Assembly (NCBI GenBank): GCA_037367405.1
Contig: JAZKJV010009784.1
Span: 1,116,001-1,180,000 of the forward strand
DNA from: Ottelia alismoides
Taxonomy: Eukaryota; Streptophyta; Magnoliopsida; Alismatales; Hydrocharitaceae
Reading direction: 5' to 3'
Length of the DNA: 64,000 nt
Part shown: one piece after another, positions 1 to 12,107 of the stretch
Numbering within the stretch: position 1 is the first letter of the stretch
Layout of the letters: every line of letters starts with the position of its first letter
Made by a program: the position numbers and the translations under genes
Notes under the pieces: model-generated
The model's input: the letters and a program-made list of their open reading frames with translations, nothing else
The model's database searches: none
What the model was told of the DNA's origin: nothing

Positions 1-162
1 TTAGACAGATCGAAAATAAAATATATACAAAAATGAACAGAAAAATAATTGTGAAAAAATGGAGTAATTACAAGTGGGTCGGGGGTTGGACTACCCGAGT
101 AAATGAAAATCTAAATCCAAATTTTTAAATTTATCCCTACATCGTTTTCCTCTTCGACCATA
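1..162 (-). mobile_element. Leader fragment of Athila-like element A2
   Basis: This stretch matches the 5' untranslated interior of element A1 around 43140-43316, including shared blocks such as TTACAAGTGG and GACTACCCGAGTAAATG, and it ends where an A-type LTR begins (TGACGAGC at 163). It is therefore the start of the interior of a minus-strand element that continues left of the window. The primer-binding site expected at 143-160 is badly decayed: only the final CGACCA resembles the tRNA-Asp complement. No coding sequence is visible. Confidence 0.75.
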
Positions 163-3108
163 TGACGAGCGCTAAATATGTGATATAATTTGGGCACGTT
201 GTAGTACGTGTACTTAGCAAATCAATCAGAACCTAAAGAAGATCTCCGTGAAGAGTGTCTCGGCTTAATTTATACCCCAGGCAAGTTCGGGGTCGAACAC
301 AAGGAGGAAAAGGAACAACTACGGGTTAATTTGAAAATTTAGGTCTAGATTTCCATGCGGTATTTTTTTTAAATTTTCTAATGCAAAAATAAATGAGAAT
401 GCAAATGTAGGAGGGTTAAGTTAATGAAAAAGCACACAACTTAGCCAAATTAAATTTAATGCAAAATTAATCCAATTTAGCCAAATTATATTTTTCCAGT
501 AAACTTAATCCAATGATGAATACAACATATTCTTTTTGAAATTTTCAGGGTTAAATGCAACAATGACAAATGTCCAGTTTTTATTGGTTTTTTTCGCATG
601 TTTTCAGACAAATAGTAAGCAAAAATTATGGAAAATTTACTGGAACATAGACATGATGCAAAGATGCTACAGTAATACTTTTGGAATTTTTTAACAAAAT
701 ATGATTTTTTTATGAATTTTTTAGTGAAAACAGAGACAGTGAATAAGTAATTCTTAATAAATCCATAATATCAAATTAGACAGAGAGCGAATTATCTCAT
801 ATAGGCATTTTCATATGGAATCCACGAGACTTGAATTTTTGTGAAAAAGATGTATGTAGATTTAATTAAAAATCAAATATGAAAATCACTCTATAATTTA
901 TTTCAGGAAGAAAACAACTTTATTTTGGATGAAATTTTGATAGTAATTCAATCACATATCAAGGCATCATGTCTAATTTTTGTGGAATTGGTAGATCAAC
1001 TATGTGTCAGATATGAATTTAATAGCACAAAATGGGTAAAATATGCAGAGTTTCAGTTAAATAATTTTAGTTAATTACCCAAATATCAGAAAAATATAAA
1101 TAAATATACACGTGGTAAAGAACTAGTTGCTCAACATCAAGACATTTTTCATTGAATAAAAAGATATAAAATTGAGGTCCAAATTGCTACACAAACACAG
1201 GGTTATCCGTGCAAATTTCAAAGAACAAAGTACAAGAAAACTAAATGCAGGGACCTTTTTGTAATTTAAGAAACATAACGGGAAAAATTGAAATATTTAC
1301 AACAAAAAATGGAAAAATGAAAAGACCTTTCATCTTCCTTCTTCGTTGCAATCGGCGGAGATGAACCCAAAAAGGGGACGCAGCGGTGGGGTCGGTGGCC
1401 GGCACGGGTGGCGGAGGCGTGCACCGGTGGAGGAGGGCGCTGCGCGAGGGCGGCTTGGACGGTCGAGGGGATAGAGAGGGGAGTTGTGGGGGTGCACAGG
1501 GGGGCGGTGGTGCCGCACGGCGGCGCTGTCAGAGGCGGAGCCGCGGCTGCTCGCGCAGGTCAGCGACCAGCTGGAGGTGGCACTTCCCCGCGTTGGCGGT
1601 GAGAGGCGCTGGCCGCGATGGCTGTAGAGGGGTGCGCCACCTTGCGCGAGGCGTGGAGGAGGAGGGGGTGGGGCGGCGGCGCTGGAGCAGCTGTGCCACC
1701 CTCCATTGTATTTTTTAAATTTTTTCCTTTTGTTGCTGCTGTGATTTTTTTTTTAGATTTTCATTTTTTTTAATTTTGTTTAAATAGGAAATGAAACAAA
1801 TGTGGAAAAAATGATTTTGGTGGTAATATGATGAAGTAGATGAATAAATGGATGTGCGGTGGTTGTAATGTGATAAGATGCAAGATAATGAAAACGATGT
1901 AAATAATGAAATGACAAATTACCTACAATCGAAGCGGACCGCCTACGATGTGCTCACGAGAGCACGGTCTTCGCTCGAATCGCCGGCGAGCAATGAGCTC
2001 GAGTAACGCATGTACGCGACAGCGATGTTGACCAAGAAGCTAGCGGATCTCACCGGAGAGAGGGCTGTCGTCGCTCGACCGCGGTTGCATCGCTGTCACT
2101 GATTCAACTCTGTGAACTAGGCTCTCCTCACATAAAGATGGATCAAGTACAAAATGAGGAGGTGATATGCACATAAAGAGAATAGATGAGAAGTTTTTAA
2201 AGTGGTGGAGTTGAATGGGAGGTTGTATTATTAATGGAGTTGAATGGGAGGTTATTAAAAAATGGTGGAGTTGAATGGAGGTTGGTGGTAGAAGAGAAGT
2301 TATTGCAGAGAATAGGAATTAAATAATAAAATAAATAATTATAAAAAGTAGTCTCCTAAAATACAACAAAAATATAAAGAACGAAAAATAGTGGAGAATT
2401 TACAAAGGAATACATACAACATATACATTTTTTTGTTTGCTTTTCTTTATATATTTTTATCTTTTTAATAAGAGATATTTACAACAGAAAAATAAAATAA
2501 AATATTAAAATAAAAATACAACACAACAATGATTTTTTTGGATTTTTAGTAATTAAGAAAAATAAAATAAAAATGAAGAAAGAATGCATATATACATAAT
2601 ATACAATGCACATCTAGGTCCCAAAATCCAATTGGCAAATGAGCTCCGATTTTAATGAAACCACTTCCGTTGGATAGATAATTTTCTAACTTGAATTTTG
2701 TGAATTTGGAGTTCATACGGAGTGGGAATTTGGCCTGGAAGTTGGACTTTACGGCTTTTTCTCTTTGAGATCTAGGAGCATTTATTTGAGGTGAAATTTG
2801 TTTTATATTTTTATATTTTTATATACATTGTTATGAACAAGTTAGAGAAAGAATTAGCCGAAAAGGAAATGAAATTAAATTATTAAAAATACATGAAGTT
2901 TTTAGGCTATTTCAGGTGAAAAACTCCTTTATTTTTGCGGCTTTTTTATCGTTAATTTACTTTGTACAATCTAATATACAATCATTAGTGTGTTTTATTT
3001 ACAGTAATAATTTTGTTAATTTATTGAATTTACAGACATTTAATTGAGAATTTTCTCAGGGATTTTGCTAAGATCAAGATATTAAGATGATGAACCGCGG
3101 ATTCATGA
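163..3108 (-). mobile_element. 5' LTR of element A2, divergent A-type
   Basis: The plus strand begins TGACGAG and ends GGATTCATGA, the same termini as the two A1 LTRs (35307-37736 and 43317-45726). Blocks alignable by eye run through most of it, for example CTGTGAAGAGTGTCTCGGCTT near the left end and the CTCCGATTTTAATGAAACCA block near 2643. At about 2946 bp it is some 500 bp longer than the A1 LTRs because of a GC-rich block at 1370-1700 that A1 lacks. Open frames across that block show no recognisable protein and are probably chance frames in GC-rich DNA. The element is inserted in the 3' LTR of element B, whose sequence resumes at 3109 with GAGACCTGCAC. Confidence 0.8.
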
Positions 3109-4956
3109 GAGACCTGCACAAAAAGGTTAAGAGGGTCGCGGGCAAACTACCGCGACCCTCCAGCGGGGGGTATGAAGGCGTAGAATGGTGACGTGGAGCC
3201 TTGCCGGAGCGAGCTCCGACGAGGGTGGCTATTGGGTGATCGATCGGATGAGACATGAAAAGAACTATGGGGATCGATTCCTAAGACTGAGGCAAACCTA
3301 AAATGCAAAAATAAGTATATAAAATAGAGCCTCGAAGGTGGTGGTCACCTGTGGAAGTACCTCGACGGCTAGGCTCGCCGGAGGTGGTTGGAGACCGCCA
3401 ATCGACCCATCAAAGACCTCGTGCAACGGTTGGATATGATGTTGTCACCACCAGCTAGTCACCGTGCAAGATGAAGGTGGAAGAACTGGTCAAAATGGGT
3501 TCAAAGCTTGAATCGAAAATCGGAGGTCCACATATAAAGGGTTGATGAAATGGCTCTAGCGCTCTAAAGATTGAGTGAGATCGATAAAATCGATGGACCA
3601 AAGATCGATGTTTCGCCTGGGCATGTATGCCCAATAAACAAGGAACAAAAGTCAAGAAGACTCTAAGCTGAGAAGGTGCAAGGTTGATCCTTGAAAAATT
3701 CGTGAAATAGGATCAAAACCCATGGTCTGACAGTGCCAGACCTCGGTCAGAGAGTGGACCGAGGTCAACCAACGGAGGCTTCGGGTTGGTCCACGTGGAC
3801 CAACCAAAAAATTCGTTGGTAAAAATATTTAAAAATTCATTTTAAATTAACAAATGATTTTATTATTTTTGGATTATAAAAAAATGTTTTTTATTTTCTG
3901 AAGTATTTTAATATTATTTTTATTTTTTTTGCGGGTTTTAAATTACAAGTTACCTTTTATAGGTTATGTATAGGTATATTCTTCTATATATTCTAATATT
4001 TTATTTTTATTTTGTTTATTTAATTTTTTTTATTTTTGTTTATCATTTTATAAAATTACAACTTATTTTATGGACTGATATATATTTTTATTTTATTTTT
4101 TTGATGTGTTTTATACACTTAAATAAATAGATATATTACTTATATAGGTATGGTTATAGGAATTTCATCTAGGTGTTGTATATAAGTATTTTATTTTTGT
4201 GTTTTCTTTGTATTTTTAGTCATGTTATAATATACACTTAAATTATAAATAATATTTACAAAATTTAAAAAATATAAAATTACCGAAATAAATAATAATA
4301 AATAAAATGAATATTTTAATATGTACAAGTATACAAAAGGTGTCCAAAACTCAACTTTCAAACCGTAACTCCAAAATATATGAAACCACCTTCATTAAAT
4401 AGCTTATTGAAAGTTATATAAATTAAAGGTGATTTTGATACATTTCGAGTATTTATTTGAGAGATATTGGTCTGGAATGTTGGGATTTTGGAAATTTATT
4501 CAGATCATAACTTTTTATCTGTGCATTATTTTTGTATGAAATCAATTTTGTATTTTTCTTTATTTAATTATATACAATTTCATGTGCAAAATTTCTTTAT
4601 TTGAGGTATAAAAAGTGGAACCAAAAATAGGTCCCAAAATGGATAAAGAATGAATTAAATAAAAGGGTATTTTATTGTATTTTGGCCCTTATTTCCCCCT
4701 ACTTTATTCCTTGTCTTCCTAGTCATCAAGATGCCTAGGTCTTGGGGTTTAGGGTCATAAAATATTTACAATATTTTATTCTTTTTCTTTTCTTTTCTTT
4801 ATTCTACAATTTTGGCTTTAAAAACTGTCTTTTGTACACTATTTACATGCACATGCATGAATGCTAAAATGCAGAAATTAAGGGTATTTACATGTAGTTA
4901 CTAGGATTTTTGTTGCCATAATGATAGAATAAAGATGATGAAATGGAGGTTCACCA
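3109..4956 (-). mobile_element. Partial 3' LTR of element B
   Basis: This matches the 5' LTR of B along its length: 3109-3740 corresponds to 34669-35306, and 3740-4956 to 45727-46940 (for example CGGTCAGAGAG, CAACCAACGGAGGCTTC, CCTACTTTATTCCTTGTC). The inner end is GGAGGTTCACCA, against GGAGGTTCATCA at 46940, and is followed directly by the polypurine-tract complement. It is 1848 bp long against 1847 bp for the matching part of the 5' LTR. The remaining roughly 2 kb are separated off by the A2 insertion. Confidence 0.85.
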
Positions 4957-4974
4957 TCCCCCTATACTTGCCTT
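4957..4974 (-). other. Polypurine tract of element B
   Basis: The plus strand reads TCCCCCTATACTTGCC directly beside the LTR end. On the minus strand this is AAGTATAGGGGGA followed by the LTR start TGGTGAACC. It is where plus-strand DNA synthesis would be primed. The A1 (37737) and D (17276, 23411) polypurine tracts are the same motif in the same position. Confidence 0.75.
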
Positions 4975-6160
4975 TGCTAGTCCCTTGCAAACACTTATGC
5001 AATAAGTGCAGAAAAAGAAAAACAAAGAAAAGAAAAAGAAGAAAAATGGATTGAATTTAATTATCAAACTTGTCTTCACAAAATCAAAGTTTGGTGCCTA
5101 AGTCGGACCTTTGGAATTTTAGTGCGGACAGAACCGTAATAAGAACCAGATTTGAAATCCAACAGCCTTCGAGAATCCCAAAACTCTGCACAAGTCCCCT
5201 CAATAGCCAGGTCAGAATACTTCAACTCATACGCAAACCCTTACGACTATGAATATGACTCGTACAATGTAAGAGGTAGTGGCTCTCCCCAACTGAAATG
5301 ACAAAGAGACCAACTTCTCCAATATGACAACCCAATGATTCCCCAATCCAACAACTCATTCCTTGAGGAGCGGGGTATTCCCTTCTAAGTTCAAGTGGCA
5401 ACCAGCTCAAGAGGAGGGGGTGAAGAGAAGAATGGACGGTAGCCAGTGTAGCTACCTATCCCATGATGCAAGACTAGTGTAGTCAAGTCATCCAGCTGTA
5501 GGCTCACATGATTTGACTTTGAAGCTCAAGCTTGCTTATTGGTATACACATATGTACACTCTGGCAGGCATTTTTATTTTTGTACAGGCCTGTCTACTTT
5601 TTTGGAGTTTTTTATTTTTGTTTTTTTAATACTATATACAACAGCATTTACATAGGGAGTTTTTCCTCTTGAGCCAGTAGACTATCCCTCTTTAAAAGCT
5701 TTATTGCAACCCACAATCTCCTGTCCTCAAAACTCATCATCACCAGATTGGTTGGGGTACACTTCCCTCCCAAGAGGAGGACAAACGTTTCCACTTGTGT
5801 GTGTCTCATACCAACAAATCCAACCCCCTCACCATTCCAACTGAGTTGAGACAAGTTAAACGTGCAGGTGTCCAAGTTAGGTCATTATCAACAAGAGTTG
5901 TACGTGTGATCCAAAATACTCTACTTAGGAATTCAAGAATCCATTGAACCAAGTCTCGTGATCCTCAAAGAATTAAGTCAACTAGACCTGAAGTACATTA
6001 ATTCCAGCTCCTATAAGGTTCATGTTAATTAGGTGGATTTAAGGTCCAACCATGCTCCAATCCTCGGATTTTATTTAGACTTGTTCAACAATCAAAGTCA
6101 ATCTGAAAAATGCTAATGCCATGCAAATCTATGCAGAATGCGGGGAAAAGAATTGTGATG
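4975..6160 (-). other. 3' untranslated region of element B
   Basis: Non-coding in every frame. It is alignable in patches with the equivalent 3' UTRs of D (17293-18800) and A1 (37751-38990), for example around the CAAGACCTCATAA-type block. Its role in the element is unknown. No gene is seen. Confidence 0.6.
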
Positions 6161-6800
6161 CAATTTTCTAAAATTTTGAACTTTTTATGGGTTTTTAAAA
6201 AGATGATGCGTATGTATTTTTTAGATTTTTCAAAAAGATTTTGCAAATGTTTTTGGATTTTAATTTTTGCAAATGTTTTTGGTATTTTTGAAAATGAAAG
6301 TTTTTGGCTAAAATCTGGGTACAAATATTTACACAGTGATGCATCTTATATTTACAAGAAGTAGATTTTAAGAATTTACTAGGGTAAGTGGTCGATTTTA
6401 TAAGTATGTATACTAAAGAATTTTAGGTGAGATGTATGTATTCCTCAAACTTATTTGAAAAAGTTTTTCCAAAGAAATTTTGAAAACTATAGTCCAAACT
6501 AATTTTTTTACAAACAATTTTTACAAAAATGTACATACATTTGAAAATCATTTTGCAAAGATTTCCGAATAGTGTATATAGATTTTTCAAATATTTTTGC
6601 AACCATTTTTCAAACCATTTTGCAAATTGTTTTTCAAACATTTTATTTCACACAAAGAAAATAATTTTTCAAACATAATAATTTACAAAGGTTGAAAACA
6701 TGTAAAAAAACGTTTTCAAAAAATTTTTCACAAAGATTTTCAAACTATTTTTCAAACATTTTATAAAAAATATTTTCACCTGATTTATTAATAAATATAT
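6161..6800. repeat. TTTTCAAA-rich zone of element B
   Basis: A run of loosely repeated TTTTCAAA and TTTTGCAAA words, for example TTTTTCAAACATTTTATA at about 6746-6763. Similar words fill the same position in D (18840-18960 and 25000-25090) and A1 (39010-39250). Weak frames of about 70-80 residues here only reflect the repeat and are not genes. Confidence 0.6.
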
Positions 6801-6929
6801 ACAAAAAGAATTTGAGGAATAATCACATCTTTTTATTAAGGTTTTCAATGGATTTTTATGTGTAATTAGCCATAGTTATTAGTTCAAATACGAAAGTACG
6901 AGTTATGGCTAAAGTATATATGTAGTGTA

Positions 6930-7430
6930 TACGACCCCCCATACTTAGCTTGAGCTATGTCCTCATAGATCAGAGAGAAAAGAGAAGACATAACTCGTAC
7001 TGAGTATAGAAAAGGCTAAAGAATAAATGAATAAGAGATGAATGAATAATCGAATGAGAAGTCGACCGCCCCACATACTTAGGATCAAATAATACTAAGT
7101 ATAGCAAGTTGTACACAAAGCAGGGAGGGTCAAGGATGGGTATGAACAGCTCCTACTCAGACTGTCTCCCCCTAACTTAGGGTAAGATATCCCTAAGTAT
7201 AGACAAGAAGAGGAGACAATGGAGAGGATCAAAGAATAGAAGAACTCAGGGTGCACACCCCCCTATACGTAGGACAAAGTACGTCCTAAGTATAGAAGAC
7301 TAACAAAAAGGGGCGACACCTTTCTGATAGATAAAGAATATAGAAAAGGAAAAGAAGAAAAAAGAATAAACAGATCACAGCTTAGTGTGTGCACCCCCAT
7401 ACTTAGGACAAGGTGTATCCTAAGTATATC
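6930..7430 (-). repeat. Array of five G-run hairpins in element B
   Basis: Five units have a plus-strand C-run, then the word ATACTTAG(G), a short spacer, and the inverted word CTAAGTAT. They are at about 6935-7012, 7069-7104, 7167-7203, 7257-7295 and 7392-7429. On the minus strand each folds as a hairpin whose 3' arm runs into GGGGG, copying the polypurine tract AAGTATAGGGGG. The first unit is looser: its arms are TACGAGTTATGG and its inverse. The array lies just beyond the end of pol. D and A1 have equivalent arrays. Confidence 0.75.
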
Positions 7431-7567
7431 AAAATCATAAGATGACGACGTGGTGGCAGACATAATGAATGAATGAGTGAGTAATATGGACATATGGATC
7501 TATACAGTGGAAAATGGAAGTGATAACCATGTATGAGATGCAGGTGATGTGAATCAAAGAGCACATC

Positions 7568-8365
7568 TCATACCAGATGAATAGGGGCAACGCCAACGGT
7601 CGATGGATCATGATCTAGATATAGTTTCAGGCGCTGACCGTTAACTCAAAAGGTAAAGAAAGATAACAACTCGGATATATCAATATTGTCATTGTCATGT
7701 ACTTTTCTGACCACATATGGACCCTTCCATTTACTCTGTAATTTCCCTGGAAATAATTTCAGCCTAGAATCAAACAACCATACACACTGATCTGGCTCAA
7801 ACTGTTTATGGCTGATATGAGAATCGTGCCATATCTTCATTTTGTCCTTGTACTGTAGGCTACTTGAAAAGGTTGTATCTCTCTGTTCCACCAGGGCTGC
7901 CAACTCTGCTTTTCTCTGTTCTCCTATACTCTCGTGATCTAATAATAACTCTATAACTGCCCATAGTTACTTGTGCTTGATTTCGACTGGTAATTGGCAC
8001 GGCTTGCTATAGACGAGATGAAATGTATATGTCCCTAGTGGTGTCTTGAAGGAAGTCCAATAAGCCCACAAGACCGAGTCCGAAAGCTATGACCAATCCT
8101 TTCGGTCTGGGAGGAATACCTTCATAAATAATCTTGATCTCCATGTTTGATACTTCATCAAGATCATTAGTCTGAGGGTGATATGGAGTGGCAACACGAT
8201 GGTCAATGCTGAACTCATTCGCAAGGGCCCTTACCTTGTCATTGATAAAGTGAGTCCCCTCGTCTGAAATAAGAACTCTAGGTACATTGAACCGTGAAAT
8301 GATATTTTTCCTCAAAAATGGACACACAGTCTTAGCATCTGCGACTCAGGCAGGGATGGCCTCAA
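7568..8365 (-). pseudogene. Integrase, C-terminal half (element B)
   Basis: This is the second part of the element B integrase, read on the minus strand after the copia LTR insertion. It resumes with a YIEAIP-like segment and holds the second catalytic Asp in ISDEGTHF (about 8270) and the Glu in SNMEIK (about 8145). It then becomes a C-terminal domain with KIWHDSHIS, FEPDQCVWLF and SRLKLFPGKL (7670-7860), a layout typical of Athila and Tat integrases, ending with VNGQRLKLYL and a stop at 7570-7568. At least two frameshifts (near 8140 and 7910) and stops inside the SFFTF/VNGQ junction show it is dead. It follows the first half at 10986-11066. Confidence 0.85.
8361..8365. repeat. Target-site duplication CTCAA of the copia solo LTR
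   Basis: CTCAA at 8361-8365 is repeated exactly at 10981-10985, on both sides of the TGTAGG...CCAACA insert. The duplicated bases belong to the integrase gene. Confidence 0.9.
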
Positions 8366-8873
8366 TGTAGGATATGATTTGATCCTTAAGCGCATCATGG
8401 AAGCATGAGCATCGTATCAAATACGATGAAGAACGACTAGTCGAACTAGTTGTTCTATGTAGCGGAAATTAATAAAATTTCATGTGACGAAACCACATGA
8501 TCCAAGAACATTTCTAGGATTGTTTCGTCTAAACCACAAACAAGTTATAGGATTACATCTTGAAGCGTGGTTGTGATCGAGTCTCTAAACGAAGAGACCT
8601 CCTGTCTTAAGTCCGATCCGACGGACGGGACGCTTGCGAGCGTGTTGATGAAACACATGCTTCTTGTAATCCATGATGATGATCCAATCGATGGATCTCC
8701 TGATCTCGACACACAAGATCTGACATCTTCTTCACAAGCGAGGTGCACCGAAGGAGACGGAGATCCACGAGCAAACGATCGGGCAGCATAACGACAACGC
8801 TGCGGTGATGGAGAACCTCTCTAGAGCATCCATGGCGGACGACACAGGAGATAGAGGAAGAGAGGGTGTGTAG

Positions 8874-8898
8874 AGAGAGAGAGAGAGAGAGAGAGAGA
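8874..8898. repeat. GA microsatellite
   Basis: About twelve uninterrupted GA repeats inside the copia solo LTR, just downstream of its TATA box in the minus-strand sense. The sister LTR at 55200 has only a short CT-rich stretch (CTCTCCCCTCTC), so the repeat grew or was lost after the copies separated. Confidence 0.9.
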
Positions 8899-8944
8899 TC
8901 CTTATGTTCTCATTGTGTAAAAAAGAGCAATGGGGTGCCTCTCC

Positions 8945-8951
8945 TTTTATA
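8945..8951 (-). promoter_or_regulatory. TATA box of the copia solo LTR
   Basis: The minus strand reads TATAAAA, followed by GGAGAGGCACCCCAT. The sister LTR at 55141 has TATAAAGAGAGGCACCCCAT at the same place. The conservation in two diverged copies supports this as the LTR promoter. Confidence 0.6.
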
Positions 8952-10985
8952 ATATTTTGGGATCCATGGATCTCAATCCATGGGCAACATAAATCCAATG
9001 GCTCTCATTTATTTGTGTTTCTTTTAATAGCTAAGATTTGTGTTGGTAAAAACCAACAACAATTAATTTAATTTAGATTAAATCTATATTGATAAATCAA
9101 TATAAATCAATCCCAAATTAAATCAATCAAGCATGGAGATTATGGAATGAAGATTTCCTCCTTCCATAATATTGGATCTGGTGGCAATCTCATGCAATCT
9201 CATGAGATCTCATGAGATTACATTATTCCATGGAAATCTCCAAGATTTACAACAACATTTGTTGTAAATTATTCTACAAAAATAATTCATAGTTATTTTG
9301 TGAATATTGCAATCTTGCCATTGGAAAATTGTGAATCACATTCACAACCCAAAATAAAATGTGAATTTTATTTTCAATTAATTGTCCTATGTGAATTCAA
9401 TTCACATCAACATTTAATTAACAAATGTAAATTACAAATAGCTCTCTCATATATATTATAAATCATATTTATAATATATTTGACTAATATGGATATTGTT
9501 ATCCACATTATTCATATCCATGATAATTAAATCACATTTAATCATCTTGGATCTCTATTCTCGTATGCCCAAATAATATGAATCGCATTCACATTATTCA
9601 CATCTTTGATAATTAAATCACATTTAATTATCTTAGATAACTCTCCTTATAATATGAATCAAATTCATATTATTCATGATAATTAAATCACATTTAATTA
9701 TCAATTTTCTAAATGCTCGGATACACATATCAACAATAAAATTATCCTGAACACTTTCAAGGATAATGCTCTTTCTCGGCGTATACTTGGAGATAAGGAC
9801 AGGGCGATTGTATTGTTCCACGTATAATGACTTGGATATTGAGATCATATCTCAAATCCAGATCGCGGGCCTCCCATAGATGCTTGATGAAATCAAGACC
9901 ACAAATATAATCTTTTTATTTCATCTGAATCACATTCAGATCAATGTCCAACATTTGGACCAAGATCAGATTACTTTTCTACTGAGAGGAGTCACTAAAA
10001 TACATACCTGTTTCATCACTCCCTAGGAATGGAAACGCCATGGTTATACAATTGTTTATGATCACATAACCCTCAGGTATTCCCAATACCTGTACATCCT
10101 GCATACTCGAAGACTCAGAATGAACCCGAAGTGTTGAATCAACTTTATACTGCCTACTTCATGGTTTTATCAGTAAGTTTCTCATTTGATCATTGGGAGT
10201 CTGTATCGATCATATACTTTCCAAAAGCATATATCATACCTAGGTCTTGATCATATACTTTCCAAAAGTATATATCAAACCTACAAATTCAGTCAAGCTT
10301 CCAAAGCGAGACGACCGTGCATGGAATTTGTTTCTTCCCAATATCTCATGAGTGAGCTCATGTCTTCCGGTTCAGTAATGAACCTGTAGGATCCCTTTGA
10401 GAGATTGTATTACTCATATGCCCTTACATGCACACTAGCGCGCCAGTGTATAGACCTTGGTTAGGTCATCAACCTATTGGTCTTCAAAATGTACATACTC
10501 AGACATATAGTAACACATCTGTCTCTGGTAAGAGGATGCGTGCTTGTATCGTGACAGCATACGATATAGGACGTTGGTTATCTCGATCTCGTTAAGTCAA
10601 CTCTTTGACCTAACTTATCTAACACCTCTGGATCTCTATTCTTATGCAGAGGACCTGCATCAAGAGGTCAGTTAGATATCAACCTAAATGAAAAAGGATT
10701 GCCATCTCCTACTCAGGATGGAGATCATCTCTTAACAGTCATTTGACGGTACTTGATGAGTCCTCAATCTAGCTCTTTAGATATTGATCCAGGCACCAGC
10801 CACTATGATTCAATTATTGAATCAACTGCTGTATGATCACTAAGATGGCCATAGTACATAACCCTAATTGTACTAAGGGACCTATTATGCAAATTATTCA
10901 TTCTTCATTTCAGATCAGGGAATGATATCCACAATAAAATTTATTGCATAATGGCTGGCAGTGGACTCGCATGTCCAACACTCAA

Positions 10986-11066
10986 CCCAACGACTCACAT
11001 AATCTACAACAAGCAGAATGTACTCAAATCCCTGACTCTTATGAAATGGGCCCATGAAATCAATCC
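10986..11066 (-). pseudogene. Integrase core, N-terminal part (element B)
   Basis: The minus strand encodes IGIDFMGPFHKSQGFEYI and then VVDYVSRWVE, the start of the retroviral integrase core with the first catalytic Asp in GIDF. A one-base deletion puts it out of frame with the zinc-finger part just upstream, where a conserved Trp codon has become TAG. It is cut at the Trp-Val-Glu codons by the copia solo LTR and continues at 8365 and below. Confidence 0.85.
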
Positions 11067-11450
11067 CTATGCGTCAAAAACCTCACAAAAGTGAATGGGC
11101 TGCATGGGCGTCATATCTCTTTGTCTGCAAGTACCCATCTTCTGACAGTCGGTACACCTCTTCACGAATTCATCAGAATCCTTGAAGAGAGTAGGCCACC
11201 AGAGGCCGGATTGGAGCACCTTATGTGTTGTCCGTCTTCCAGAATGATGCCCTCCTGCCTCAAGCTTGTGGCAGTAGGTGAGGACACTATGCTGCTCTTC
11301 TTGAGGAATACACCTCCTCCAGATACTATCCCCTCCTTCATGATAAAGGACGGGATCCTCACAATGGTATGACTTGGCCTTCACACGGAAGGTCTCAAGT
11401 CGCCGCTTGGGCCAACTTTGTGGAACCGTCTTGGCGACAATATAGTTCAA
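11067..11450 (-). pseudogene. Integrase zinc-binding domain (element B)
   Basis: An open stretch of 127 codons. Its second half has the HHCC finger: His residues in CHKLEAGGHHSG, then WWPTLFKDSDEFVKRC and CTDCQKMG, ending near IHFCEVFDA. This domain normally sits between RNase H and the integrase core and helps bind LTR ends. It shares its reading frame with the RNase H and RT segments upstream, interrupted only by point stops. The 5' half (KTVPQSWPKRRLETF) is the tether region typical of Athila pol. Confidence 0.88.
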
Positions 11451-12107
11451 AATGTCGGCGTACCATGGAAGCTAGTTGATGGCAGGGAGAGCCTCATCTG
11501 GAAATGTCTTAGTGATAGGTGCAATGGGCTCAGATTCCTTAAGGTTCTCTAATCGGGAGAGGTGATCGGTCACCACATTCTTAACTCCAGGTTTATCCTT
11601 AATCCCAATATCAAACTCCTAGAGCAGAAGGATCCATCTGGTAAGTTCAGCTTTGGCATCCTTCTTTGCCATGAGGTATCGGATGGCGGTGTGGTCTGTA
11701 AAGATAGTCACTCTTGATCCCAAAATGTATGATCTATACTTATCCAAAGCAAAGACTACAGCTAGAATATCCTTCTCAGTCACAGTGTAATTCCGCTGAG
11801 CGACATCCAAAGTCCAGCTAGCGTAGTGAATGGCATACGACAATCCATCCCTCTTCTATCCAAGCACAACCCCTACGACAAAATCAGTAGAATCCATCAT
11901 GATCTCGAATGGGAGAGACCAATTGGGTGGTTGAAGGACAGGAGCCGCAACAACTAGATTCTTGAGAGTCTCGAAGGACGCAAGACACTTATCATCTACA
12001 ATGAACTCGGTGTCTTTTGTCAGCAAATCAGTGAGCGATCGGGCAATACGACTGAAGTCCTGAATGAACCGTCAGTAGAAACTGACATGCCCCAGAAAAG
12101 ACCACAA
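11451..12107 (-). pseudogene. RNase H region (element B)
   Basis: Connection and RNase H domain of pol. Visible segments are SFLGHVSFY near 12100, the RNase H block AIHYASWTLDVAQRNYTVTEKD (in two pieces around 11770-11840), LAVVFALDKYRSYILGSRV, and TDHTAIRYLM (about 11680), followed by GIKDKPGVKN and a DHLSRLEN-type end. It stays in the RT frame but has several single stops. At least three fit C-to-T decay of CGA, CAG or TGG codons. The function in a live element is removal of RNA from the RNA-DNA hybrid. Confidence 0.85.

Larger units (their letters stand above)
8366..10980 (-). mobile_element. Solo LTR of a Ty1/copia element, 2615 bp
   Basis: An insertion with TG...CA ends and a perfect 5-bp duplication, splitting the integrase of B. 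On the minus strand it begins TGTTGGACATGCGAG and matches the 3' LTR of the copia element at 48395-49211 plus 54029-55716 along its length, for example AGGGTTATGTAC, AAGAGATGATCTCC and CTAGTCGTTCTTCATCG. No copia coding sequence or second LTR is present, so it is a solo LTR left by LTR-LTR recombination. A GA microsatellite (8874-8898) lies inside. Frames of 60-90 residues here match no protein and are ignored. Confidence 0.9.

Noticed and set aside
1386..1718. Gly/Arg-rich frame in the A2 LTR
   Set aside because: It rests on GGNGG repeats in a GC-rich block, and the A1 LTRs have no counterpart.
6930..7430. Possible CRISPR-like array
   Set aside because: Units are few, irregular in spacing, imperfect, and are hairpins tied to a retrotransposon polypurine tract in a plant genome.
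8567..8998. Several 60-90-codon frames on both strands in the copia solo LTR
   Set aside because: They lie in the LTR leader downstream of the TATA box, do not match a protein and are not kept in the sister LTR at 55130-55560.
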